Positions 35,173 to 43,778 of a stretch of 64,000 bases of DNA are shown in pieces. The position numbers were made by a program, and so were the translations under genes. Location: the NCBI RefSeq assembly GCF_900177515.1, contig NZ_FXAK01000010.1, positions 496,001 to 560,000 of the forward strand, read 5' to 3'. Source of the stretch: Azospirillum oryzae. GTDB lineage: Bacteria; Pseudomonadota; Alphaproteobacteria; Azospirillales; Azospirillaceae. The notes under the pieces were generated by a model that did not search any database, was not told where the DNA came from, and saw only the letters and a program-made list of their open reading frames with translations. The stretch's first letter is position 1; each line of letters begins with the position of its first letter.

Positions 35173-37904
35173 TCCTGACCCGTCTGGCACCCTGGAAGAC
35201 CCTGCGCGGGCGCATGCTGGTCGCCGCCATGGCGGTCGAGGCGATCATGCTGACCCTGCTGGTCGCCAACAGCGTACGCCTGCTCTATGGCAGCCTCGCC
35301 GAACAGGCAAGGCTGCATGCGGGGCAGGTGGCGCCGGTGCTGAACGCCGCGCTGGTGGCGCCGCTGGCCCAGCGCGACTATGCGACGCTGCAGGCGGTGC
35401 TGGACGAAAGCCGCTCCACCGGCGGGGTTATCTATCTCGCCGTCAGCGACAGCAACGGCCGGCTTGTGGCGACCAGCGGCTGGCCGCAGGACCGCGCGCT
35501 GCCCGATCCGGACCCGGCCCTGACGCTGGACGCCAAGGACGGCGTCGCCCGCTACGACGTGGCGGTGCCGGTGTCGCTGGCCGGGCAGAAGCTGGGCGCG
35601 GTGCAGTTCGGTCTCGACCTGCTGCACATCGTCGAGGCGCGGCGCGACCTGCTGACCCAGGGCATCGCCATCGCCCTGTCGGAGATCCTGCTGTCGGCCG
35701 GGCTCTTGACCCTGCTTGGCCTGTGGCTGACCCGCCATCTGGCGGCGCTGGCGCGGGCCAGCGAACGGGTGGCCGCCGGCGACTACAGCCCGCCGGCCCT
35801 GGCGGAGGGCGACGACGACATCGGCCGGCTGGGTGCCGCCTTCAACACCATGTCCCACGCCATCAAGGAACGTGTCGACCAGCTGACCGTCGCCCTGGAC
35901 GAGCAGGAGGCGCTGGCCCGCGACGTGGAGCAGGAACGTGCCCGCCTGTCGGCGCTGCTGTCGGCGATGGATTTCGGCGTGCTGTTCGTCGGCGGCGACG
36001 GTCGCATCGCCTATGCCAACCCGGCCTTCTCCGCCCTTTTCACGATTGCCGAGGCACCGGTCGGCCACCGGCTGGACGAGACGCTGGCCAATGCCGGCAA
36101 CGCCCCGCTCGACACCGACTACACTCTGCTGTCGGCGGTGGACGGCGACGAGCGGCGCGAAATGACGCTGACCGACGGGCGCATCGTCAGCTGGCACAAT
36201 GTGCCGGTGCGCAACGCCGCAGGGTCCGCCATCGGCAAGCTGTGGCTGTGCATCGACGTGACAGAGCCGCGGCAGGCGGCCGAGCAATTGCTTCAGGCCA
36301 AGGAGAAGGCGGAGGCGGCCAGCCGGTCGAAGACCGAGTTCCTGGCGACCGTTAGCCACGAGCTGCGTACCCCGATGAACGGCGTGCTGGGCAACCTGAC
36401 CCTGCTGGCCGACGCCGCGCTGCCGACGGAGGAGAAGCGGCTGGCCGACGTCGCCCGCCGCTCGGCCGAGACCTTGCTGCGGCTGCTGGACGACATCCTC
36501 GACCTGTCGAAGCTGGAGGCCCGCCGCATCGACCTGGAGGAGGCGGACTGCGCCCTGCCCCAGCTGATCGACGGCGTGCTGGAGGTTCTGCGCCCGAATG
36601 CCACCGACAAGGGGCTGGAGCTGTCGGCCCGGCTGATGCCGTCGGTGCCGGAGGTGATCGTCACCGATCCGGCCCGCCTGCGCCAGATCCTGTTCAATCT
36701 GGTCGGCAACGCGGTGAAGTTCACCGAGGAGGGCCATGTCGCCGTGCGGGTGCGCCGGCTGGACCGCGCGCCCGCCGATCTCATCGCGTACGGCCGTCCC
36801 GATTCCTTCCTGCTGGAATTCGAGGTCGAGGACACCGGCATCGGCATCGCGCCGGGTTCGGTGCCGACCCTGTTCGACCGCTTCACCCAGGCCGACAGCT
36901 CCATCACCCGGCGCTATGGCGGCACCGGCCTTGGGCTGGCGATCTGCCGCGACCTCTGCCTGCTGATGGGCGGCAGCATCGCGGTGGACACCGCCCCCGG
37001 CCGCGGCAGCGTCTTCCGCTTCACCGTCGTCGCCCGTCCCGGCGACCCGTCGGCCCTGCGCCGCATCGAACCCGGCCACGGCACCAGCGTCGGCGAGGCG
37101 GCGCGCGCCGCGGCCTTGCCGCCGCTGCGCGTTCTGGCGGTCGACGACATCGAGGTCAACCGCGACATCGTCCGCGGCATCCTGGAGCGCGCCGGCCACA
37201 GCGTGGCGCTGGCCGCCAGCGGCGGGGAGGCGGTGCGCATGGTGCGCGACCAGCCGTTCGACCTCGTGCTGATGGACATCCAGATGCCGGGCATGGACGG
37301 TTTGACCGCCACCCGCCGCGTCCGCGAACTGCCCGGCCCGACGGGCAACGTCCCCATCCTGGCGCTGACCGCCCATGCGTCGGGCAGCTCGCGGCCGGAA
37401 TGCCTGTCGGCGGGGATGAACGGTTTCGTCACCAAGCCCTTGCGCCCCGCCCTGCTCTTTGCCGAAATGGCATCGGTGCTGGGCAACGGCATTGCTGCCG
37501 GCGCGGCCGTGTCCGCCGCACCCGCATCCGACGCTCCGGAGCCCGCCATGACGGATTTGCCTGCCATTCCCGATGCCGACCTGCTGGATGAGGAGCAGGT
37601 GTCCCTGCTGCTGGAGGTGCTGACGGCGGACGACTGGACCGCCTCCGTCGCCGGCTTCACCGACAACGGGCAGAAGACCATCGACAGCATGGTCGCCCAG
37701 GCCCGCGCCGGGGAACCGCACAACCGCACCGCCCATACGCTGAAGGGCACCTCGCTGAATCTCGGCGCCGCCGCCCTCGGCCACCTGGCGAGGGAGCTGG
37801 AACATGCCCCCGCCTCGGTGGTTCTGGAGCAGGAGGACCGGTTGCGCGACCTGCTCGACCGCTCCCTTGCCGCACTCCGCACCCGCAGGCCGCTAAACGT
37901 CTGA
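35169..37904 (+). CDS. Large hybrid sensor kinase: HAMP-PAS-HisKA-HATPase-REC-HPt
   Basis: 911 residues. Membrane helices (about 12-40 and 170-190) flank a roughly 125-residue periplasmic domain. Cytoplasmic parts are HAMP, PAS (SALLSAMDFGVLFVGGDG region), HisKA with His397 in VSHELRTPMNGVLG, HATPase (NLVGNAVKF, DTGIGI, GGTGLGLAI), a receiver with Asp703 in LMDIQMPGMDG and an HPt domain with His856 in AHTLKGTSLNLGA. This is a full phosphorelay in one chain. Its coupling to the PhnD-like protein suggests the latter is its ligand sensor. No response regulator with DNA-binding output is adjacent. Confidence 0.93.
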   Translation: MILTRLAPWKTLRGRMLVAAMAVEAIMLTLLVANSVRLLYGSLAEQARLHAGQVAPVLNAALVAPLAQRDYATLQAVLDESRSTGGVIYLAVSDSNGRLVATSGWPQDRALPDPDPALTLDAKDGVARYDVAVPVSLAGQKLGAVQFGLDLLHIVEARRDLLTQGIAIALSEILLSAGLLTLLGLWLTRHLAALARASERVAAGDYSPPALAEGDDDIGRLGAAFNTMSHAIKERVDQLTVALDEQEALARDVEQERARLSALLSAMDFGVLFVGGDGRIAYANPAFSALFTIAEAPVGHRLDETLANAGNAPLDTDYTLLSAVDGDERREMTLTDGRIVSWHNVPVRNAAGSAIGKLWLCIDVTEPRQAAEQLLQAKEKAEAASRSKTEFLATVSHELRTPMNGVLGNLTLLADAALPTEEKRLADVARRSAETLLRLLDDILDLSKLEARRIDLEEADCALPQLIDGVLEVLRPNATDKGLELSARLMPSVPEVIVTDPARLRQILFNLVGNAVKFTEEGHVAVRVRRLDRAPADLIAYGRPDSFLLEFEVEDTGIGIAPGSVPTLFDRFTQADSSITRRYGGTGLGLAICRDLCLLMGGSIAVDTAPGRGSVFRFTVVARPGDPSALRRIEPGHGTSVGEAARAAALPPLRVLAVDDIEVNRDIVRGILERAGHSVALAASGGEAVRMVRDQPFDLVLMDIQMPGMDGLTATRRVRELPGPTGNVPILALTAHASGSSRPECLSAGMNGFVTKPLRPALLFAEMASVLGNGIAAGAAVSAAPASDAPEPAMTDLPAIPDADLLDEEQVSLLLEVLTADDWTASVAGFTDNGQKTIDSMVAQARAGEPHNRTAHTLKGTSLNLGAAALGHLARELEHAPASVVLEQEDRLRDLLDRSLAALRTRRPLNV

Positions 37905-38028
37905 ACGGATAGGCGGCGGCCGGACAGTCACCAACAGGCAGCCGCTCCCTCCACATTCGGACAGGTCCGCCGGGCACAAAAGTCTCCCTGATGCGTTGTC
38001 CCTTCAGGACCATGACCAGAGAGGCGAA

Positions 38029-38421
38029 ATGACCGACCTTGCGGACGATCTCGAACAACGGACCGACTTGCGGACCGGCTTGCGGGCCGACCGGGTACGC
38101 CCGGCGGTGCGCAACGCGATGACCGAGGCCGGCTTCACGCCGATGGATCTCGGCGACGGCTGCCGGGCCTGGTACCGCCGGTCCGACGACGGCACCCATG
38201 CGTTGATTTCGCACAACAATGCGCTGGACGGCGACCCGACGGTCAAGGATTGGATCGTCGGCCAATATGGCGAGCGCGGCGGCTTCGTCGAGGTCGGCGG
38301 CCTGCCGCTGTTCCGGGCACTGGAAGGGGCCGATACCCTGCCGTCGCCGGTGCGGCCGGACGGATCGCTGGTAGAGGCGCTCTATCCGTCCCTCCAACAG
38401 GCGCTCGATGATCTGGGGTGA
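38029..38421 (+). CDS. Conserved hypothetical protein, 130 aa
   Basis: From the ATG at 38029, with GAGAGGCGAA upstream, the protein reads MTDLADDLEQRTDLRTGL and later GFTPMDLGDGCRAWYRRSDDG and WIVGQYGERGGFVEVGG. It is soluble and acidic and has no known motif. It stands alone after the hybrid kinase, 124 bases beyond its stop, and its function is unknown. Confidence 0.6.
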   Translation: MTDLADDLEQRTDLRTGLRADRVRPAVRNAMTEAGFTPMDLGDGCRAWYRRSDDGTHALISHNNALDGDPTVKDWIVGQYGERGGFVEVGGLPLFRALEGADTLPSPVRPDGSLVEALYPSLQQALDDLG

Positions 38422-38594
38422 TAGTCAAGCCATAGCTCGCGGATGGCCCAATGGGCGATGACCAAGGTCGGAGTGGACAAACGGACGGCTGAACGGAAAA
38501 GCTCACGCCGGTTGCCGTATGGGATCACGATCCCCATCTGACGGCCGACCGCCGCCCAAAGCCATCGCCCCGACCAGCAGCGAGCCGATTGTCC

Positions 38595-38969
38595 ATGGAA
38601 GCCGACCGATCGAAGCCTTTGCGCATCCTGCTCGTCGAGGACGAGCCGCTGGTGGCCATGGCCATCGAGGATTCGCTGGAAGTCCAGAATGTCGGCGTCG
38701 TCGGCCCCGCCGGCACGGTGGCGGAGGCGCTGGAACTGATCGCCAAGGGCGGCATCGACGCCGCCCTGCTGGACGTCACCCTGCGCGGGGAGCGCGTCGA
38801 CAGCGTCGCCGACGCGCTGAGCGCCCGGGGCATCCCCTTCGTCTTCACCACCGGCCATGGCGCCGCCGGCCTGCCGCAGAGCCATCAGGACCGCCCCGTC
38901 CTGACCAAGCCCTTCCGCGAGGTCGAGATGACCGACGCCATCGACCGCTACTTCCGCGGCGCGGCCTGA
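38595..38969 (+). CDS. Single-domain response regulator
   Basis: About 124 residues from the ATG at 38595 (a TTG 6 bases earlier is possible). The receiver pocket includes ILLVEDEPLVAMAIED, the phospho-acceptor Asp in AALLDVTLRGERVD, Thr in FVFTTGHG and Lys in VLTKPFRE. There is no output domain. Such receivers shuttle phosphate or cap kinases; it could receive from the hybrid kinases nearby, but nothing in the sequence proves pairing. Confidence 0.88.
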   Translation: MEADRSKPLRILLVEDEPLVAMAIEDSLEVQNVGVVGPAGTVAEALELIAKGGIDAALLDVTLRGERVDSVADALSARGIPFVFTTGHGAAGLPQSHQDRPVLTKPFREVEMTDAIDRYFRGAA

Positions 38970-38975
38970 CTTCAA

Positions 38976-40178
38976 TCAGCCCGGCCGCCCATCGACCCGC
39001 GGCGACAGCAGGACCGGGGCATAGGCGACGAGGTACAGGGCGAAGGCGGCGACCCAGGCATAGCCCGACCATTGCAGCGCCGCCCAGACCCACTCCACCG
39101 GCAGAATCGGCGAGGCGGTACGGGCGACCGCCGCGACCGTCAGCAGCACATAGGCGGCGACCGTCAGCCGCGACACCACCAGCGGCCGGCCGGTGTGGCC
39201 GAGCGAGGCGCGGCTCATCACCGCCAGGATCAGGGTGGCGAAGGCGCCGACCGTCATCGCATGGGTCCCCGCCGCCGCCGGCAGCCCGACCAAGGCATGC
39301 AGCGCGCGCAAGCTCAACGCCACCGGCACCCACAGATACCCCACATGCAGGATCCACAGGATCGGCGAGCGCCAGGCCTTCCAGCCCTGCCAGCCGGCCA
39401 GCCGCACCGCGTGGGCCACCGCGGCGGCGAGCGCGATCAGCCCGGTGACCACGGAGTCCGGCGCCACCATCGCCGCCGGGATCAGCGCCAGCGTCAGCAC
39501 CAGAACCGGCCGCTCCACCATCGGCCAGGACCGCACGCCCAGCCCCGCCTTGCCCAGCCCGTTACGGGTGAAGGCCGGCAGGATGCGCCCGCCGATCACC
39601 GTCACCATCATCAGCACGACGCCCAGCCCCAGCGCGAAGCCGGCATCCGCCCCGCCGTCCAGCAGCTCCAGCCAGTCCAGATGGATCAGCAGGTTGGCCG
39701 CCGTCAGCAGCCCGATCAGGATCAGGAAGGCGCTGTTCCGCCACTTGCCCGCCGCCACCAGCGGCCGGGCGAGCGCCAGCCCCAGCCCCGGCAGGAAGGC
39801 GATGTCGATCACCGCCGCCACCGGCTCCGGCATGCCGGTCCACGGGAAGATCGCGACGCGGCCGGCGATCCACAGCGCGGCGAGCGCCATCAGCGGTGCG
39901 CCGGCCACCGCCTTGGTTCCGGTCCAGCTCGGAACCGCGGTCAGCAGGAAACCGGCGACGGCGGCCACCACCGTGCCGAACAGCATCTCGTGCGCATGCC
40001 AGGCGCTGGCGCCGACCGCATGCTCCGGCCACTCCCCGGTCACCAGCACGCCCAGCCAGGCGCCGAGCAGCCCGACGGCGGCGATACCGCTGAACAGGAA
40101 GAAGAAGCGGAAGCCATATTGGAACAGGATCGGGATGGCGGGGCCGTCGTCGCGGCCGGCAAGACTGGGGGAGGACAT
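38976..40178 (-). CDS. nnrS: NnrS family membrane protein
   Basis: A 400-residue polytopic protein with about 12 hydrophobic helices, beginning FQYGFRFFFLFSGIAAVGLLG and containing WHAHEMLFGTVVAAVAGFLLTAVPSW and SRASLGHTGRPL, the family hallmarks. NnrS is a haem and copper protein linked to nitric oxide tolerance and NO-dependent regulation. GGAG lies 9 bases before the ATG. An FNR/NNR-like box stands upstream. It converges with the response-regulator gene. Confidence 0.93.
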   Translation of the reverse strand: MSSPSLAGRDDGPAIPILFQYGFRFFFLFSGIAAVGLLGAWLGVLVTGEWPEHAVGASAWHAHEMLFGTVVAAVAGFLLTAVPSWTGTKAVAGAPLMALAALWIAGRVAIFPWTGMPEPVAAVIDIAFLPGLGLALARPLVAAGKWRNSAFLILIGLLTAANLLIHLDWLELLDGGADAGFALGLGVVLMMVTVIGGRILPAFTRNGLGKAGLGVRSWPMVERPVLVLTLALIPAAMVAPDSVVTGLIALAAAVAHAVRLAGWQGWKAWRSPILWILHVGYLWVPVALSLRALHALVGLPAAAGTHAMTVGAFATLILAVMSRASLGHTGRPLVVSRLTVAAYVLLTVAAVARTASPILPVEWVWAALQWSGYAWVAAFALYLVAYAPVLLSPRVDGRPG

Positions 40179-40253
40179 GAAGGGGGACTCCGCAAAACGG
40201 GTGCTGCAGTGCAGGATTGACCGTCAGCCTGCGCCCGCCACCCCCACGCCGCC

Positions 40254-40267
40254 TTGACGAAAATCAA
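40254..40267. promoter_or_regulatory. FNR/NnrR-like box upstream of nnrS
   Basis: TTGAC-GAAA-ATCAA at 40254-40267 differs by one base from the TTGAT-N4-ATCAA palindrome used by FNR, DNR and NnrR proteins. It is 76 bases upstream of the nnrS start, on the divergent side of ycaQ. NO or low-oxygen control of nnrS is the natural reading. Confidence 0.6.
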
Positions 40268-40311
40268 ACGCATTCGCAAGCTGCTCCCCCGCTTCCTTTC
40301 CTTCCAGGTCC

Positions 40312-41553
40312 ATGCCCCGTCCCGACAGCCTATCCCTGCGCGAGGCCCGCCGCGTCGCCATCGCGGCCCAAGGCTTCCCCAATGGCTTCCCCAACACGCC
40401 CCCCGACGCCGATCCTGTCGAGGCCCGCCACGCCCGGCGCCTGATCGGCCGGCTGGGGCTGGTTCAGATCGATTCCGTCAATGTGCTGGTGCGCTCGCAT
40501 TACCTGCCGCTGTTCTCGCGTCTGGGGCCGTACGAGGCGGCGCTGCTCGACCGGCTGGCCTATGGCGGCAAGCGGCGGTCGCTGTTCGAATACTGGGGCC
40601 ACGAGGCGTCGCTGATCCCGGTGGAGCAGCAGCCGCTGTTCCGCTGGCGCATGGCGCGGGCAGAACGTGGCGAGGGCATCTATGGCGAGCTGGCGCGCTT
40701 CGCCGCCGAACGCCGCCCCTACATCGACTCCGTGCTGGCCGAGGTGGCGGCGCGCGGGCCGCTGGGCGCGTCGGAACTCAGCGAGGCCGGACGCGGCGCT
40801 GGCGGCTGGTGGGGGTGGAGCGACGGCAAGCGGGCGGTGGAGTTCCTGTTCTGGGCCGGTCTGGTCACCACCGCCGGCCGCCGCGGCTTCGAGCGGCTCT
40901 ATGACCTGCCGGAGCGGGTGCTGCCATCCGCCGTCCTGGACACCCCCACCCCGGAGGAGGCCGAGGCCCAGCGCGCCCTTCTGCGCATCGCCGCCCGCGC
41001 CCATGGCGTGGCGACCGAGCGCGACCTGCGCGACTATCACCGGCTGGAGGTCGCCGACGCCCGCCTGCGCATCGCCGAGTTGGTGGAGGCCGGCGACCTG
41101 ATCCCGGTGACGGTGGAGGGCTGGGAGCGCACCGCCTACGTCACCCCCGACCTGCGCATCCCCCGCAAGGCCCCGGCCCGCGCCCTGCTCTCCCCCTTCG
41201 ATTCGCTGATCTGGGAGCGGCAGCGCACCGAACGGCTGTTCGGCGCCCGCATCCGGCTGGAGATCTACACCCCCGCCCATAAGCGGGAACACGGCTATTA
41301 TGTCCTGCCCTTCCTGATGGACGAGCGCATCGCCGCCCGCGTCGACCTGAAGTCCGACCGCAAGGCGTCCAACCTGCTGGTCCAGGCCGCCCACACCGAA
41401 CCCCACGCCAGCCACGAAACCGTCGCCGCGCACCTGGCGGCGGAACTGCGCCGTCTGTCCGGCTGGTTGGGACTGGAGCGGGTGACGATGACCGGCGGCG
41501 GCGATTTGGCGCCGGCCTTGGCGACGGAGTTGCAACAGGCAGGCGCCGGGTAG
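40312..41553 (+). CDS. ycaQ: YcaQ-type winged-helix DNA glycosylase family protein
   Basis: A 413-residue protein of the YcaQ/AlkX (DUF1006, HTH_42) family. The start is MPRPDSLSLREARRVA. The signature near 55, GLVQIDSVNVLVRSHYLPLF, carries the QxD/QxQ-like catalytic strand, then EYWGHEASLIP and the C-terminal FDSLIWERQRTERLFG. Family members remove bulky or crosslinked alkylpurines from DNA. It is a single gene, divergent from nnrS. Confidence 0.85.
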   Translation: MPRPDSLSLREARRVAIAAQGFPNGFPNTPPDADPVEARHARRLIGRLGLVQIDSVNVLVRSHYLPLFSRLGPYEAALLDRLAYGGKRRSLFEYWGHEASLIPVEQQPLFRWRMARAERGEGIYGELARFAAERRPYIDSVLAEVAARGPLGASELSEAGRGAGGWWGWSDGKRAVEFLFWAGLVTTAGRRGFERLYDLPERVLPSAVLDTPTPEEAEAQRALLRIAARAHGVATERDLRDYHRLEVADARLRIAELVEAGDLIPVTVEGWERTAYVTPDLRIPRKAPARALLSPFDSLIWERQRTERLFGARIRLEIYTPAHKREHGYYVLPFLMDERIAARVDLKSDRKASNLLVQAAHTEPHASHETVAAHLAAELRRLSGWLGLERVTMTGGGDLAPALATELQQAGAG

Positions 41554-41568
41554 CGGCGGAACCGCTAT

Positions 41569-41606
41569 CCACAAATTTTGAGTTATCGAACCAACAAAAT
41601 TTGTGG
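41569..41606. promoter_or_regulatory. Perfect 12-bp inverted repeat before the DUF4160 gene
   Basis: CCACAAATTTTG (41569-41580) and CAAAATTTGTGG (41595-41606) are exact inverted copies with a 14-base spacer. The AT-rich arms stand out in GC-rich DNA. The site covers the likely promoter of the DUF4160 / DUF2442-HTH pair, whose second protein has a DNA-binding domain. It could also act as the ycaQ terminator (16 bases after its stop). Confidence 0.7.
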
Positions 41607-41636
41607 TATGCTGGTTTGCCGATGACGAGGGCCATG

Positions 41637-41879
41637 ATGGGCAAACTGGCGAACTTCGGAAATCTGCGGGTGGTCATCCAGGGACGTGATCACAACCCAC
41701 CCCACTTCCACGTCAAAGGCCCCGACATCAACGCCTTGGTCGGCATTGATCCCGTCACGGTCATCCGGGGAAAGCTGCCGTCCGTCCTGTGGCCCGAAAT
41801 CAGGGACTGGGCCATCGCCCACCGTAGCGAACTGATCGCCGCCTGGAACACTCTCAATCCCCACATCCCCACTGCCTGA
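41637..41879 (+). CDS. DUF4160 protein (putative toxin-antitoxin partner)
   Basis: About 80 residues from the ATG at 41637; ATGs at 41634 and 41622 are possible. The protein reads MGKLANFGNLRVVIQGRDHN, then PPHFHVKGPDINALVGID, the histidine-rich hallmark of DUF4160, and WPEIRDWAIAHRSELIAAWN. Genes of this family are usually paired with DUF2442 genes, as here, and the pair is widely listed as a candidate toxin-antitoxin module; activity is unproven. The partner follows after 12 bases. Confidence 0.75.
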   Translation: MGKLANFGNLRVVIQGRDHNPPHFHVKGPDINALVGIDPVTVIRGKLPSVLWPEIRDWAIAHRSELIAAWNTLNPHIPTA

Positions 41880-41891
41880 AGGGAGATCCCA

Positions 41892-42410
41892 ATGTCCGAA
41901 GGCTTCGTCATCGGCACCGATCCCCGCCCCGTTCCGCTGATCGCCGCGGTCGAGGCCGGCCCCGGAACCATCCTGACCGTCGATTGGGTGGGCGGAGGCG
42001 GGGTGAAGGTCGATCTGGCCGGCTGGATCGCCCTGCATCGGATCGAGGCCCTGCGCGTTCCCACCATCTTCGCCAAACCCGAGGTCGGCGAGGATGGCGA
42101 CACCGTCCAATGGGCTGGAGATGAGGATCTGTGCATCGACAGCGTGCATCTGGAACTACTGGCCGAACAGCAAGCCGCCTTCGGTGCAGCCGAACTGGCC
42201 GAGTGGCAGAACCGCCATGGTTTGGCGAACCAGGAAGCGGCCGACCTCTTTGCGCTGCACGTCAATACCTGGGCCAACTATCGCAACGGCTCCAGTCCGG
42301 TGCCACGGGCACTGGCGATCGCCTGCCGGGCCATCGACCGTGACCCCCTGCCGATGGCCGCCTTCCTGCGCCCCCGCCGCTCCGGCCGGCCGACGGCAGC
42401 TGCCGAATGA
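41892..42410 (+). CDS. DUF2442-HTH protein (likely antitoxin/autoregulator)
   Basis: A 172-residue two-part protein. The N-terminal part (about 1-95) resembles DUF2442 (VDLAGWIALHRIEALRVP, WAGDEDLCIDSVHLELLAEQQ). The C-terminal part (about 100-160) is a HTH: WQNRHGLANQEAADLFALHVN then TWANYRNGSSPVPRALAIACR. AGGGAGATCCCA precedes the ATG. The upstream 12-bp inverted repeat is the natural operator. The HTH fusion is unusual for DUF2442. Confidence 0.72.
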   Translation: MSEGFVIGTDPRPVPLIAAVEAGPGTILTVDWVGGGGVKVDLAGWIALHRIEALRVPTIFAKPEVGEDGDTVQWAGDEDLCIDSVHLELLAEQQAAFGAAELAEWQNRHGLANQEAADLFALHVNTWANYRNGSSPVPRALAIACRAIDRDPLPMAAFLRPRRSGRPTAAAE

Positions 42411-42420
42411 AGTCGCTCGC

Positions 42421-42900
42421 TCACTCCAGATGATCCAGCGGCAGCCGGGTCTCGAACTTGACCTCCTTCAGGGTGACGCTCGATTTGACGTGCGACACTG
42501 CGGGGATGGAGAAGATGCGTTCGCTGAGGAAGCGGCCGTAATCCTCCGTCGTCGGCACGACGATGCGCAGCAGGTAATCGGCATCGCCGGTGACGGCGAA
42601 GCATTCCAGCACCTCCGGCATGTCGGCGATGGCGGTCTCGAACTGTTCGACCGCATTCTCCTTGTGGCGTTCCAGCGTGACATGGGCGAAGACGCATTCG
42701 CCCAGCCCCAGCTTGCGCGGGTCGAGCTGCACCGTGTAGCGGCGGATGACGCCGATGTCCTCCATCGACCGCACCCGGCGCCAGCAGGGCGAGGCCGACA
42801 GCCCGACCGTATCGCCCAGCTCCTGCATGGTCAGACGGGCGTTCTCCTGCAGGGCCGCCAGGATGCCCTTCTCATGCCGGTCGAGCTTGATCGCCGCCAT
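42421..42900 (-). CDS. Lrp/AsnC family transcriptional regulator
   Basis: 159 residues from the ATG at 42900 (GGGGGAAGG upstream). The AsnC-type HTH is at about 20-45 (MQELGDTVGLSASPCWRRVRSM) and the RAM ligand domain follows (VFAHVTLERHKENAVEQFE, CFAVTGDADYLLRIVVP, HVKSSVTLKEVKFET). It diverges from the DedA gene and converges with the DUF2442 gene. The regulated amino acid and targets are unknown. Confidence 0.92.
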   Translation of the reverse strand: MAAIKLDRHEKGILAALQENARLTMQELGDTVGLSASPCWRRVRSMEDIGVIRRYTVQLDPRKLGLGECVFAHVTLERHKENAVEQFETAIADMPEVLECFAVTGDADYLLRIVVPTTEDYGRFLSERIFSIPAVSHVKSSVTLKEVKFETRLPLDHLE

Positions 42901-43050
42901 CTGCGCCTTCCCCCTCCTCCGCCCATCCAATCGTTACACCTGCAAACATAAGCAGAGCCGGCGGCCGGTGCGAGCCCTTCCATGCAACCAATCCCACCCC
43001 CCGGTGTTGGTCCGACGGTGGGCGTGGGCGTCAAACGTGGGAGAACGGAC

Positions 43051-43668
43051 GTGTTCGATTGGATCGTCAACATGGTGGAGCAGACCGGTTATGTCGGCGT
43101 CGCTCTGCTGATGTTCGCGGAGAACCTGTTCCCACCCATCCCGTCGGAGCTGATCCTGCCGCTGGCCGGCTTCACCGCCGCGCGCGGCGAGCTGGGGCTG
43201 GTGATGGTCATCGTCTCGGGCACGGGCGGCGCCGTGCTGGGGGCGCTGTTTTGGTATCTGATCGGCCGCGGGGTCGGCTGCCGCCGGCTGAAGCGCTGGG
43301 CCGGGCGGCATGGCCGCTGGCTGACCATCGCGCCGGAGGAGGTCGATCAGGCCGCCACCCGCTTCCGCGAGCATGGCGGCCGGTCGGTGCTGATCGGCCG
43401 GATGATCCCGGCGGTGCGCACGCTGATCTCGATTCCCGCCGGGGTGTCGGAGATGGCGCTGGCCCCCTTCCTGCTCTACACCACCGTCGGCACGGCGATC
43501 TGGACGACCTTCCTCGCCACCGCCGGCTATCTGCTGGAGGACCGCTATCAGCAGGTCGCCGGCTGGCTGAACCCGGTGTCCAACATCGTCGCCGCCGGGA
43601 TCGCGCTCTGGTACGTGTATCGCGTCGCCACTTTCGGCCGGCGGACGAGCGGACAGCCGGCGGAATAA
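43051..43668 (+). CDS. DedA family membrane protein
   Basis: About 205 residues from the GTG at 43051 (GGGAG upstream). The frame opens earlier but the family starts at FDWIVNMVEQTGYVGV. Helices near 10-30, 40-60, 125-150 and 170-190 and the motif FPPIPSELILPLAGF, then GRMIPAVRTLISIPAGVSEM (basic cluster with Arg), are the SNARE-associated/DedA hallmarks. Family members act in lipid flipping and envelope homeostasis. Confidence 0.9.
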   Translation: MFDWIVNMVEQTGYVGVALLMFAENLFPPIPSELILPLAGFTAARGELGLVMVIVSGTGGAVLGALFWYLIGRGVGCRRLKRWAGRHGRWLTIAPEEVDQAATRFREHGGRSVLIGRMIPAVRTLISIPAGVSEMALAPFLLYTTVGTAIWTTFLATAGYLLEDRYQQVAGWLNPVSNIVAAGIALWYVYRVATFGRRTSGQPAE

Positions 43669-43778
43669 CCGGCAAGTCCTTTTCCACCCTGAGAAAAAGC
43701 TCCCCGCCCCGGCTGGACGGCCGCGCCGCCGGCATGCTCTGACTGGCTGATCCGACCGCCAGCGGGAGCGCCCTTCTC

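Noticed and set aside
35088..37805. A 900-codon open frame antisense to the 911-residue hybrid kinase
   Set aside because: Same reason: low-complexity Gln/Arg/Gly composition and no motif, while the plus strand shows complete kinase domains.
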